Below are positions 1 to 8,737 of a stretch of 64,000 bases of DNA, piece by piece (positions within the stretch are counted from its first letter, which is position 1; each line of letters opens with the position of its first letter). The notes under the pieces were generated by a model. The model worked only from the letters and a program-made list of their open reading frames with translations. It was not told the DNA's origin and searched no databases. Position numbers and translations under genes: made by a program. The DNA comes from Flectobacillus major DSM 103 (GTDB taxonomy: Bacteria > Bacteroidota > Bacteroidia > Cytophagales > Spirosomataceae): positions 541,001 to 605,000 of the forward strand of contig NZ_KE386491.1 of the NCBI RefSeq assembly GCF_000427405.1, read 5' to 3'.

Positions 1-1525
1 AAAGCCTTGGGCAAGGTATTATAATGCTAGCTTAGGAAATGAATATTACCAAGAGAATATCCAACCAACGATTAATAAGGTATTGGGAGGGAGTTTGCGG
101 TTGTTTGTGAACTATGTTTACGAAAAATCTTATTATACAAAGAATGAACGTACATGTCTATATGTCAATGCTGGATTGCCCAATCAGGCTACTATCGAAC
201 AAATGAATGATTTGTATTTACGAATAGAAAGTTATTTAGGCCAATTTAAGGAAATAGACCGATTTATTACTCGGATTTATAATGGACAGAGTGGAAGTAT
301 GGCTATTTATTTTAAACCAGAATATGAAAGTAGTTCGTTTCCTTATGTCCTAAAAAATAAAATGATTGTACTTTCAACCGAAATGAGCGGTATCCATTGG
401 GATATTTATGGCGTAGGGCAAGGGTTTAGTCAGCATTTGGACGAAAATAGTACGCCTACTTTTAATGTAATGATGCACGGGTATAATTATAATGAATTGG
501 AACGCCAAGCCAATATATTGAAGAAGCACTTGGAAATACATCCTAGAATTCAGGAGGTAAATATCAATAGGAATATGGATTTTTGGAATAATAAAAGCCT
601 ATACGAATATGTATTAGAAACCGACCCCAAGTATTTAGCCCTGTACGGACGAACCAATGCCGAAGTGTACGATTACTTACAACGTCAAAATGTACGCTCA
701 CGCCCAGATATTTATCAATTTATGTATGGCGAATACGAACAGGTTAAAGTTGTGCCAGACGATAGTAAAAACTTTGACGTGTGGTCATTAATGAATCAGT
801 CGGTAAAAATGGATAGTACTACTGTAAAACTGGCTAATTTTGCCAAGTCTACCAAGCAAAAAATCAGTTCTGAAATTCATAAAGAGAATCAGGAATATCT
901 TAGAATGGTAAGTTTTGAGTATTTTGGGAGTCAAAATTTTGGAGATAAATTTTTAGATAAAACCTTAGCTGATTTCAAAACAGTACTTCCGTTGGGTTAT
1001 ACCGCCAAAAAAATAGGCTATGATTGGTACAGCTATGAGGCCAAAAAGCAATATTGGTTGATAGGCTTGGTCATAGTGCTAATTTATATCATTTGTGCCA
1101 TTATTTTTGAGTCGTTGTTACAGCCTTTGGCATTAATCATGCTAATACCAATTTCGTTTATTGGTGTTTTTCTAACATTTTATTGGTTCGACTTTAACTT
1201 TGACCAAGGGGGCTATGCTTCTTTTATCTTACTGAGTGGCAATGTAGTGTGTGCCGCTATTTTTATTATTGCAGAGTTCAATAATTTACGAAAGTTATAC
1301 CCTTCTACAAAGCCGTTTAAGTTGTATATCAAAGCCTATAATCACAAAATTATTCCTATTTTCCTTACGGTACTTTCAACGGTAGTAGGCTTAATTCCAT
1401 TTTTGATTTATGGACAAAATGAAGTTTTTTGGTTTGCTCTTGGCATAGGCACAATAGGAGGGTTAATGATGTCATTAATAGGGATTATTTTGTATTTGCC
1501 TTTGTTCTTAAAAATAGATAAATAA
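1..1525 (+). CDS. RND-family efflux permease, C-terminal part (5' end outside window)
   Basis: The frame is open from base 2 with no start inside the window, so this is the 3' part of a longer gene (full RND pumps are about 1000-1050 residues). The first two thirds is soluble periplasmic porter/docking sequence. From about base 1045 onward come strongly hydrophobic segments with the typical AcrB/CusA ending: the stretch FESLLQPLALIMLIPISF, then a helix near GGYASFILLSG, and a final pair ending GGLMMSLIGIILYLPLFL. The protein would be the inner-membrane proton-driven pump of a tripartite efflux system. The substrate (drug or metal) cannot be read from this fragment, and the adaptor and outer-membrane genes would lie upstream of the window. 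It converges on the PorE-like gene. Confidence 0.9.
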   Translation, partial: KPWARYYNASLGNEYYQENIQPTINKVLGGSLRLFVNYVYEKSYYTKNERTCLYVNAGLPNQATIEQMNDLYLRIESYLGQFKEIDRFITRIYNGQSGSMAIYFKPEYESSSFPYVLKNKMIVLSTEMSGIHWDIYGVGQGFSQHLDENSTPTFNVMMHGYNYNELERQANILKKHLEIHPRIQEVNINRNMDFWNNKSLYEYVLETDPKYLALYGRTNAEVYDYLQRQNVRSRPDIYQFMYGEYEQVKVVPDDSKNFDVWSLMNQSVKMDSTTVKLANFAKSTKQKISSEIHKENQEYLRMVSFEYFGSQNFGDKFLDKTLADFKTVLPLGYTAKKIGYDWYSYEAKKQYWLIGLVIVLIYIICAIIFESLLQPLALIMLIPISFIGVFLTFYWFDFNFDQGGYASFILLSGNVVCAAIFIIAEFNNLRKLYPSTKPFKLYIKAYNHKIIPIFLTVLSTVVGLIPFLIYGQNEVFWFALGIGTIGGLMMSLIGIILYLPLFLKIDK

Positions 1526-1640
1526 GTGTTGAGCCTACTTCTAATATTTAGGAGTAAAGCTAGGTTGTTTCAACAACAATTTCGGAAATAGTATTTTTAG
1601 GATTCCAAATGTAACCCTGTACTATTCTCCAAACGTATTA

Positions 1641-3575
1641 TTAATAAAACTTCACTTCAATGCGTCGGTTAAGTTTTCGATTTTCTTCCGATGTATTTTC
1701 TACAAACGGACGACTCTCTCCGTACCCTTCTGCTTTGATTTTGAGGGGATTAATTCCTTTACTAACAAGGTAATCCATGACCGATTTAGCTCTTTTTTGA
1801 GATAATATCAAATTGTCAGAATCCTTTCCTACGTCGTCGGTATGGCCTGATATTTCTAGCATCAATTGCGAATTGGCCTTGAGTAACGTTACCAGTTTAT
1901 CGAGTTCTAGGGTCGATTCGGGTTTTAACTCCCATTTACCAACCTCAAAGAAAATATTGTTTAGAACCTCCTTGGCATTTTTTTGAATTGGTTCGAGGGC
2001 AATATCCAACACCTTGTCGAGGGCAGTGCGATTCATAAAGTCAAAATTAAGACTTTTAAAAAAATAACCATTTCTACTAACAAAAATGGCATATTGCCCT
2101 TCAGTATTGAGTACTGTGGTGTATTCGCCGGTTTGGTTGTCGGATGCAAACTTACCTACAATACTTTTTTGATTTAATGAAACTAGTTCAATATCAGCTT
2201 GTAGCTTTTGGTTGGTTTTGGCATCATAAACAATACCTTTCAAAAACGTAGATTTTTGGATTTTTTCTTGAAGTGCAGTAGGCAAAGTAAGCTCTACAAT
2301 TTTGGCTTTTTTGTAACGTTCGCCCAAATCTTGTTCAAGTGAATAATATCCTTTTTGTCCATCGGCGGTAATATACAACGCCACTTGGTCGTCTTGTGTA
2401 TTGATGGGGTATCCTAGATTTTCGGGTTGTTTCCAGTTATTTCCCTGGCGTTGAGCCATAAACAAGTCGAGGCCACCCATGCCCGTATGTCCTTCCGAAG
2501 CAAAAAACAGAGTAGTGCCATTGGCATGAATAAAGGGCGACAGTTCGTCGTCGGGGGTATTAATAACATTACCAAGGTTGGTTGCTTTTTGCCAATTACC
2601 TACCGAATCCTGTATGCTAACCCATATATCACGTTTGCCAATACTACCACGTCGGTCTGAAACAAAATAAAGGGTATGGCCATCGGCCGATAACGAAGGT
2701 TGCGATTCCCATTCGCTGCTATTGATAGCAGCCCCCATATTGATAGGTTTACCCCAATTATCGCCTTCTTTGTGGCTAATAAATAAGTCGCAACTGCCTA
2801 GCCCTCGTCGGCCATCGCATGAGGTAAATACCAAGGTTCGGCCATCGGCCGAGATACTAGCCGTACCTTCGTTTTGGGGTGAATTAATATTTTCAGAAAT
2901 ACTTTTAGGCGACGACCATTGGTTGTTTTTCCACTGAGAAACATAGAGATTTTCGTCGTGGTCGTTGTGGTCTTGTGCTGTAAAAACGAGCGTTTCACGG
3001 TCGGCTGTAAGTACAGGAAAATACTGTGAGTCGAAGCGGTTTACTTCGTTGGGTAATACAACAGGATTAAAATTAAGAGGATTTTGAACTGCATGAAGGG
3101 CAAACTGCGTATTGTTCAATGCCTTTAGTGCTTTTTGTTTGGCCAATAAATTATTGGCAGGAAGGCGAGCTATTAGCTTTTCGAGGTATACAAGGGCCTT
3201 TTCATAATCGCCTTTTCGTTGATACAACGAGCTAATACTTTGTAAGGTATTTACCGACACCGTGGTGGAGTCGTTAGCATTAAAGCTTTTTTCGTAATTG
3301 AGCAAAGCATTGCCAAATTGCCTGTTTTGTTCGTACAGGCGACCTAGTTGGTAATAGGCTTCGGCAAAAAGGCGGTCGCGTTCAATAGCCTCTTCAAATT
3401 GCCCAAAAGCCTCGTCGATATTGCGTTGTTGTAGGGCTGTAATACCCTTTTCATAAGCATTAATCGCCTTTTTGTTGGTGGTAGAAAGTGTAACCTGTCC
3501 AGATACAGTAAAAAAAACAAAGGACAATAAACTTGTTAAAGTACAATTTACTAGGTTTCTAATCAATGTGTTCAT
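1641..3575 (-). CDS. PorE-like OmpA-family protein (TPR + PD40 propeller + CRD + OmpA domain)
   Basis: A 644-residue secreted protein with an N-terminal signal peptide ending near SGQ. Domains in order: TPR repeats (about 35-140), a PD40/WD40-like propeller (about 180-420) with repeated motifs such as ADGRTLVFTS, ADGHTLYFVS and ANGTTLFFAS, a carboxypeptidase-regulatory-like domain (about 440-525, starting LKGIVYDAKT), and a C-terminal OmpA peptidoglycan-binding domain (about 535-644; ISGHTDDVGK and AEGYGESRP). This order matches PorE, the cell-wall anchoring component of the type IX secretion system. Cytophagales carry several paralogues with the same layout, so a direct role in secretion is inference. 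It starts 32 bp downstream of queE on the same strand and may be co-transcribed with it. Confidence 0.85.
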   Translation of the reverse strand: MNTLIRNLVNCTLTSLLSFVFFTVSGQVTLSTTNKKAINAYEKGITALQQRNIDEAFGQFEEAIERDRLFAEAYYQLGRLYEQNRQFGNALLNYEKSFNANDSTTVSVNTLQSISSLYQRKGDYEKALVYLEKLIARLPANNLLAKQKALKALNNTQFALHAVQNPLNFNPVVLPNEVNRFDSQYFPVLTADRETLVFTAQDHNDHDENLYVSQWKNNQWSSPKSISENINSPQNEGTASISADGRTLVFTSCDGRRGLGSCDLFISHKEGDNWGKPINMGAAINSSEWESQPSLSADGHTLYFVSDRRGSIGKRDIWVSIQDSVGNWQKATNLGNVINTPDDELSPFIHANGTTLFFASEGHTGMGGLDLFMAQRQGNNWKQPENLGYPINTQDDQVALYITADGQKGYYSLEQDLGERYKKAKIVELTLPTALQEKIQKSTFLKGIVYDAKTNQKLQADIELVSLNQKSIVGKFASDNQTGEYTTVLNTEGQYAIFVSRNGYFFKSLNFDFMNRTALDKVLDIALEPIQKNAKEVLNNIFFEVGKWELKPESTLELDKLVTLLKANSQLMLEISGHTDDVGKDSDNLILSQKRAKSVMDYLVSKGINPLKIKAEGYGESRPFVENTSEENRKLNRRIEVKFY

Positions 3576-3607
3576 AGGACAGGCTCTTGAATATTTTTGG
3601 ATACGGA

Positions 3608-4291
3608 TTAAGGAATATCCATAAATTTATGAACTTGCAACGAAATTCGCCACTTTGGATTTTGCTTAATATAATCAATAATTTGTGGAAGCATGCTATT
3701 CATTTTACTCCATTCGGGTTGTAAATAAAGCATACACGTGGGCGACATTTTTTCTGCGAAGCTTTCGGCCCACTCAAAGTCGCTTTGGTTATAAATAATA
3801 ACCTTTAATTCATGGGCTTTAGTATAAATATCAGGATTAGGAGCTTTAAATTTTTTGGGAGAAAAACAAATCCAATCCCAATGCCCCGTTACTTGCTCGC
3901 ATACGCCCGAAGTTTCGATATTGGTTTGAATACCCGCGGCATGCAAGGCATCGGTTAGGGCATCCAAATGGTGCATCAGTGGCTCGCCTCCAGTTACTAC
4001 GGCTAATTTGCCGGGGTGTTGGGCCGCCTGCTCTACAATTTCCTGAATACTGTATTTGGGATGGGCATTAATATCCCATGATTCTTTTACGTCGCACCAG
4101 TGGCAGCCAACGTCGCAGCCCCCAAGGCGAATAAAATAAGCTGATTTTCCCTGATAAAAACCTTCCCCTTGAAGCGTATAAAAAGCCTCCATCACAGGAA
4201 GTGAAACACTCGTTGGTATATCTTCTAAATGAGTAGTAAGCATGGTAAATGGTGAATTTTGGTAGTAGTTGTCAAGTAAATAAGCGTTCAA
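3608..4291 (-). CDS. queE: 7-carboxy-7-deazaguanine synthase (radical SAM)
   Basis: A 227-residue QueE, which converts 6-carboxytetrahydropterin to 7-carboxy-7-deazaguanine in queuosine biosynthesis. It shows the family opening MEAFYTLQGEGFYQGKSAYF, followed by the radical-SAM cluster C59-x3-C63-x2-C66 (CDVGCHWC). The glycine-rich TGGEPLMH motif binds S-adenosylmethionine. The usual QueE start lies near residue 34, so the true N-terminus may be the internal Met at base 4243 instead of 4291; both are in frame. It lies between a glycosyltransferase gene (54 bp upstream) and the PorE-like gene. No other queuosine gene is in the window. Confidence 0.92.
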   Translation of the reverse strand: MNAYLLDNYYQNSPFTMLTTHLEDIPTSVSLPVMEAFYTLQGEGFYQGKSAYFIRLGGCDVGCHWCDVKESWDINAHPKYSIQEIVEQAAQHPGKLAVVTGGEPLMHHLDALTDALHAAGIQTNIETSGVCEQVTGHWDWICFSPKKFKAPNPDIYTKAHELKVIIYNQSDFEWAESFAEKMSPTCMLYLQPEWSKMNSMLPQIIDYIKQNPKWRISLQVHKFMDIP

Positions 4292-4345
4292 ATCGTAAAT
4301 TAGTTCGCTAGGTTTACTGCTAAAATCATAAGGGATAGCTAGTTG

Positions 4346-5356
4346 TTATTCTAGTAAATCGCCTAAAATAGCCAAATAAATACCGTATTTATTGGCTTCG
4401 ATGTCTAAATAATGGTGGTAATTACCTTTCAAGTAATTTTTTACAACAGGAATAATCCTTTTAAGTCGATTGCTCGGAAGCTCGGCTCGTAAGTTATAAT
4501 GGTTGTATGCCCTAATAAGAGGTGCCAGCTGCTCGGGAGTATAGCTGAAATGAGCATTGATATAATCCAAAATACTTTTATAATAGGCCGATTTTTCCCG
4601 AAACGGAGCTGTTTTTTCTGACTGAGGTCTAGTAAGTCTATCTTTCAACGTAATTTTTTTAGGAGGTAACTGTGCTCTTGTTCCTACCTGTTGTAAAGGA
4701 TGCTGGCGATACCATACCAAATTTTCATTGATAAAATCAATAGAATTAGTAATAGAGGCAACAAGGGCTATCCATGCGTCATGAATAAATTTATTGCTAA
4801 TATGTGCTGGAAAGGGCAAAACTTGAGAAACAAATACTTTTCTGATAGCCAAGGCACAACCTGTAACCCTATTGCCTTCCAAAAGAATATCGAACGATGC
4901 CCCAGCACGCCACTGTTCTTGCTGTTGTTGTCTAAAACGGACTTTTTCCCAAAGGTTATCATTGAGGCTATTGAGGTGTTCATCTACCAATAAAGCATTC
5001 GAGAAAAGTACCATTGTTTGGGGATTCTCTTGGAGGTAGTTTGTCATTACTTCGAGCTTGTTGCTGGGCCAAAAATCGTCTTGGTCGCACAAAAAAATCA
5101 GGTCGCCTTCACACAAAGTAATTGCTTTTTCAAAATTTTTGATAGTACCTAATGCAGGGCTATTCACATAAACTTTGATTGGAAATGGTGCCTCAAATGC
5201 GTTGATAATCTCAAGAGTACTATCGGGCGAGCTATCGTCGCAAATAATGATTTCAGAGGGTTGTAAGCTTTGATTTCGGATACTTTCAAGTTGCTCTTGT
5301 ATATATTTAGAACCTTTATAGGTGCATAAGGCAATGGAAATGTGTGGAGTATTCAT
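4346..5356 (-). CDS. family 2 glycosyltransferase
   Basis: A GT-A fold glycosyltransferase of about 336 residues. I chose the Met at 5354-5356 because the GT2 core (ISIALCTYKGSKYIQEQL) begins a few residues later; a longer start at 5368 adds only four residues. Visible motifs are the nucleotide-binding start, the CDDSSPDSTLEII segment, and the metal-binding acidic motif FLCDQDDFW. Members of this branch add sugars such as rhamnose to surface polysaccharides, but donor and acceptor are not readable here. It has no membrane segments and sits upstream of queE with a 54 bp gap. Confidence 0.85.
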   Translation of the reverse strand: MNTPHISIALCTYKGSKYIQEQLESIRNQSLQPSEIIICDDSSPDSTLEIINAFEAPFPIKVYVNSPALGTIKNFEKAITLCEGDLIFLCDQDDFWPSNKLEVMTNYLQENPQTMVLFSNALLVDEHLNSLNDNLWEKVRFRQQQQEQWRAGASFDILLEGNRVTGCALAIRKVFVSQVLPFPAHISNKFIHDAWIALVASITNSIDFINENLVWYRQHPLQQVGTRAQLPPKKITLKDRLTRPQSEKTAPFREKSAYYKSILDYINAHFSYTPEQLAPLIRAYNHYNLRAELPSNRLKRIIPVVKNYLKGNYHHYLDIEANKYGIYLAILGDLLE

Positions 5357-5391
5357 ACTACAAAACAAATATGGGAAAAGTGTTTATTAAA

Positions 5392-5416
5392 TGTGGTTCA
5401 TTGTGGTTCATTGTGG
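5392..5416. repeat. short tandem repeat, 10-bp unit x 2.5
   Basis: The unit TGTGGTTCAT is repeated head to tail directly upstream of the glycosyltransferase start. It is too short to assign a function. It could be a slippage-prone spot or overlap the promoter of the minus-strand gene. Confidence 0.6.
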
Positions 5417-5427
5417 AGAATTTAGGG

Positions 5428-5465
5428 GAAGCCTTTTCTGTTTGATATATGTAGGAAAAGGCTTC
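5428..5465 (-). terminator. hairpin between GH20-like gene and glycosyltransferase
   Basis: Arms GAAGCCTTTTC (5428-5438) and GAAAAGGCTTC (5455-5465) are perfectly complementary over 11 bp around a 16-nt loop. It lies about 100 bp beyond the stop of the minus-strand GH20-like gene. The T-tract is weak, so it may be a terminator or an RNA-stability hairpin. Confidence 0.45.
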
Positions 5466-5567
5466 ATCGTATTTTGTCTTGTTGAGATACTACTACTATA
5501 TCTAAAGTGATAGTGACTTCATTATCACAAATTTATATATAACCAAGCATTTTATAACTACAACCTC

Positions 5568-6668
5568 TTATTTAACTTGATTGATTTCATTGAAAAGTCC
5601 AATAAATGTAGCTTTTTGTGATTTTTGAGGGTCTTGAATATTACTTGTATCATAATACTCTTTTATAAACGATTCAGCTCCCGACCAAATTGTTTGCATC
5701 ATACCAAGATACCGTTCTTTCATTTCGGGGTTGGCGTATTGCCTAAATTTTCGCATATCCTGTGTTTGTAGAATAGCGTTTTGCGGTACTCGCCAAGGAC
5801 AAGTAATTACACTAAAACCTTTGCTGGCAAAATACACCGCTGTTTGCTCAGGACGTTCGTAGTGCCAGTCGCATATAATAATGTCTTTATAGAGCATATC
5901 AATGGCTCTGTGAGTGTTGTTGTAGCTGGCTTCCCATTCGCCAATACCCGTAGTTTTTCCGTCGATAAGCCTGTCGCCCCAAATCCAGAGTTTCCGATTT
6001 TTGAGAGCTAAATGATTTCTAATCAAATTTACTTCCCCTGCAAAAAGCTCTGCTTTGTCTCGGCCACTACAGCGAGGGCATTTGCTATCGCCAAGATAAA
6101 ACACCTCGTCCATACCTGCATGAAAAGCTTTGGCTTGAAAAACATCGCATATTTCATCCACCAAATCCCAAACAATAGCGTGGAGGTCGGGGTGTAAAGG
6201 GCAGTAGCTTTTGCAATACAAGCCGTCTGGGTTGGGCCAAACGTATTTTTCGGGCATTTGTACATGAGGTGTTTCATCAAACTGCGGATATACTTTTAGC
6301 AAGTTTTCGGTAGTGCTGGCCCATGACTGATGACCGAGTAGATTGATTTGAGGAATTAGTTCGATTTGGTTGTCTTGACAAACGGCTACCAATTTCTTGA
6401 CTTCTTTTTTGGAAAGAGCTTGAGGGTTGCGTAGCTCGGGGTGGCTCTCAAATTGGTAATTGTAATCAACCCGAAGTATCAGGCGGTTGACATGCCGAGG
6501 GGCAAGCTCGGTTTTAATGAATTTGATAAAATTGTCTAATTGACTAGACTGCGGAGCCGCAATACAGAAACCACGTATGGGCAGAAGGCTGTCGGAAGTA
6601 GTTTGCGAAAAGATTGCCGAACTATTTTGAAGAAAGAACGCAACCCATAGAATCATTAGTTTTTTCAT
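5568..6668 (-). CDS. GH20-like glycoside hydrolase (beta-N-acetylhexosaminidase family), secreted
   Basis: A 366-residue protein with a signal peptide (MKKLMILWVAFFLQNSSAIF) and a single TIM-barrel region. Residues such as NRLILRVDYNYQFESHPELR and the LIPQINLLGHQSW strand resemble GH20 hexosaminidases. The central HAGMDEVFYLG segment supplies the Asp-Glu pair that GH20 enzymes use for substrate-assisted catalysis. It lacks the extra N-terminal domain of typical GH20 proteins, and four cysteines (CKSYCP and CPRCSG) lie near the active-site segment. It probably acts in the periplasm or at the cell surface on amino-sugar glycans, but the substrate is unknown and other glycosidase-like functions are possible. 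Confidence 0.7.
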   Translation of the reverse strand: MKKLMILWVAFFLQNSSAIFSQTTSDSLLPIRGFCIAAPQSSQLDNFIKFIKTELAPRHVNRLILRVDYNYQFESHPELRNPQALSKKEVKKLVAVCQDNQIELIPQINLLGHQSWASTTENLLKVYPQFDETPHVQMPEKYVWPNPDGLYCKSYCPLHPDLHAIVWDLVDEICDVFQAKAFHAGMDEVFYLGDSKCPRCSGRDKAELFAGEVNLIRNHLALKNRKLWIWGDRLIDGKTTGIGEWEASYNNTHRAIDMLYKDIIICDWHYERPEQTAVYFASKGFSVITCPWRVPQNAILQTQDMRKFRQYANPEMKERYLGMMQTIWSGAESFIKEYYDTSNIQDPQKSQKATFIGLFNEINQVK

Positions 6669-6797
6669 GATAGAAATTGGGATAAAGTCATCAGTCGATA
6701 GAATGACTCTACAAGTTGCTGAATTCTTTTTTGTAATTCAAGAGCTGATTAACAAAAATACGGGTAGATCAGGCTACAATTCAATACTATAATTACA

Positions 6798-8078
6798 CTA
6801 AGACAATTTAGGTTTTGGCTTAGCTGTTTTTTTGAAATTGTTTTTTTTCGGCTTATTCGCTGGCGACATAGGCAAATGCTTTTGGGGCAATTTGGTATTT
6901 TTGATAGCCGTTATCATCGACGCTTTTTGGATTTCCAACTCTGAAAGCTGATAAGGATGCTTTTCGTCTACAGGAATTTTTAGGTCAATCAGCTTTTGAA
7001 TATCTCTCAAAAACTCTTGTTCTTCGGCATCACAAAACGAAAATGCAATACCCGCTGCCCCAGCACGGCCAGTTCGTCCAATACGGTGAACGTAGGTTTC
7101 TGGAATATTCGGTAAATCGTAGTTGACCACATAAGCGAGATTATCGACATCGATACCCCTCGCTGCAATATCAGTAGCTACCAAAATCCGAGTACTACCA
7201 TCCTTAAAGTTGTTTAAGGCTCTTTGACGAGCATTCTGTGACTTGTTGCCGTGAATAGCCTCGGTAGTAATTCCCACCTTGCTAAGGTCTTTTACGATAC
7301 GGTCGGCACCGTGCTTGGTACGAGTAAAAACCAAAGCCGAACGGATATTTGTATCTTTTAAAATATGAATCAAAAGAGCTTTTTTGTCATTTTTGGCAAC
7401 ATAAAAAAGCGATTGATTGATAGTTTGGGCTGTCGAAGAAATAGGCGTTACTTCTACTTTTTCGGGGTTGTCGAGAATTCCCCCCGCCAAATTAAGAATC
7501 GAAGGAGGCATCGTAGCCGAGAAAAACAACGATTGCCTTTTGGTAGGTAATTTGGTAATAATTTTCTTGACATCGTTCACAAAACCCATGTCGAGCATAC
7601 GGTCGGCTTCGTCGAGTACCAATATTTTGACATACTGTAAACTAACATATTGCTGGCTCATCAAATCCAGTAGTCGACCAGGCGTAGCCACCAAAATATC
7701 GACACCTCGTTGGAGGGCATCGGTTTGTGATTTTTGAGGAACACCTCCAAAAATCACAAGATGGCGAAGGTGAGTATATTTACCATAAGCGGCCAAGCTT
7801 TCATCAATTTGAATTGCTAATTCGCGGGTGGGCGTTAAGATAAGTGCTTTAATAGCATTATTTTTACGCTCTTTCTGAGCATCTTCAGTAAGTATTTGTA
7901 AGAGAGGTATTGAAAATGCGGCTGTTTTGCCTGTTCCTGTTTGAGCACATCCCAACAAATCTTTTCTTTGTAGAATAATAGGAATGGCTTGTTCTTGAAT
8001 GGGGGTAGGTTGTGAATACCCCTCGTTTTTGAGTGCCTTTAAAATTGGCTCAATAATGCTTAATTCGTCAAATATCAT
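6798..8078 (-). CDS. DEAD-box ATP-dependent RNA helicase (RhlE-like)
   Basis: A 426-residue helicase with all core motifs in order: Q motif (GYSQPTPIQEQAIP), Walker A (AQTGTGKTA), PTRELA, the DEAD motif (VLDEADRMLDMGF), SAT (FFSATMPP), and the second RecA domain ending with ARGIDV and HRIGRTGRAG. A lysine-rich tail of about 30 residues follows and probably aids RNA binding. This class unwinds short RNA duplexes in ribosome assembly, mRNA turnover and cold adaptation. It is monocistronic, preceded by a long leader and a good TAnnTTTG promoter match (8125-8132, minus strand). Confidence 0.93.
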   Translation of the reverse strand: MIFDELSIIEPILKALKNEGYSQPTPIQEQAIPIILQRKDLLGCAQTGTGKTAAFSIPLLQILTEDAQKERKNNAIKALILTPTRELAIQIDESLAAYGKYTHLRHLVIFGGVPQKSQTDALQRGVDILVATPGRLLDLMSQQYVSLQYVKILVLDEADRMLDMGFVNDVKKIITKLPTKRQSLFFSATMPPSILNLAGGILDNPEKVEVTPISSTAQTINQSLFYVAKNDKKALLIHILKDTNIRSALVFTRTKHGADRIVKDLSKVGITTEAIHGNKSQNARQRALNNFKDGSTRILVATDIAARGIDVDNLAYVVNYDLPNIPETYVHRIGRTGRAGAAGIAFSFCDAEEQEFLRDIQKLIDLKIPVDEKHPYQLSELEIQKASMITAIKNTKLPQKHLPMSPANKPKKNNFKKTAKPKPKLS

Positions 8079-8124
8079 TAGTTCATTTTTTGTGAAAAAC
8101 CCAGACAGGGCTTTCTTCAGGCTA

Positions 8125-8132
8125 CAAAGGTA
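8125..8132 (-). promoter_or_regulatory. candidate Bacteroidota -7 box upstream of the DEAD-box helicase
   Basis: The minus strand reads TACCTTTG, an exact match to the TAnnTTTG -7 element of the Bacteroidota primary sigma factor, 46 bp before the helicase start. The -33 region is only a partial match (TTTAG rather than TTG). The implied leader contains a small CCC/GGG hairpin. Confidence 0.45.
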
Positions 8133-8197
8133 CGATTTAGTTTTAGTATCTTGACTAAATTATTGATACACAGCCCCGATATTCAATGATATATCAA

Positions 8198-8362
8198 TTA
8201 TTTAACAGAATTGAGCTTGCTAGGGATATAATTTTGTGTATTATTGGCTTTCTTACGATAGCCCCTAAATGCTTTTATAAACCCGTTGATAGATTCTCTA
8301 AAAACGATACAAATGCTCATGATTAATAAGGTTGTCTGAAGTAAGATTAGTATAATATCCAT
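8198..8362 (-). CDS. small hydrophobic membrane protein (54 aa), hypothetical
   Basis: The frame reads from an ATG at 8360-8362 to a TAA at 8198-8200. The product starts MDIILILLQTTLLIMSICIV and continues with a basic, Lys/Arg-rich tail. One transmembrane helix with a positively charged C-terminus is the typical shape of a real small membrane protein, not of random sequence. No homologue is recognised. It occupies the gap upstream of the helicase leader, on the same strand, with no clear promoter. Confidence 0.4.
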   Translation of the reverse strand: MDIILILLQTTLLIMSICIVFRESINGFIKAFRGYRKKANNTQNYIPSKLNSVK

Positions 8363-8709
8363 TTGTCTGTTTGTGATTTATAATTTATTTGACAAATGAT
8401 AGGGGCAAAGTGTTGCTTGTTGGGCTAAAAAAAACACTTTATTCGCTATTTTGTGAAGATATGTTGTAAATTAGTGAAATCAACTTCCTAAGTAATCCTC
8501 TCAATTATATATGCTTTTCTTCGCTAAAAGTGAAACTACAGCTATGCCCTTTAGAGATTTTTTGAAAGGGATTTCTATATTCAAAATACTTTTGGAATAT
8601 TAACAATATTTATATATTTTGTATAAGTAACTGTGTGATGAACAACGAAAATTGTTATAAAAACTGATAATATCCGTGATTTTTGTATTTGGCAAGATTT
8701 TTGTCAGAG
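8363..8709. other. AT-rich intergenic region upstream of the exopolysaccharide operon
   Basis: About 350 bases without a convincing gene. It holds a weak inverted repeat (AAAGTGTT at 8407-8414 and AACACTTT at 8433-8440) and ends in the operon promoter candidate. It probably carries the control sequences of the operon. Confidence 0.5.
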
Positions 8710-8717
8710 TAGATTTG
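8688..8717 (+). promoter_or_regulatory. candidate promoter of the exopolysaccharide operon
   Basis: TAGATTTG at 8710-8717 matches the Bacteroidota -7 consensus TAnnTTTG exactly. A TTTG at 8688-8691 lies 18 bp upstream, close to the usual 19-21 bp spacing of the -33 element. The first start codon follows about 20 bp downstream. Confidence 0.45.
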
Positions 8718-8737
8718 TAAAACGAAACATAGTGTAT

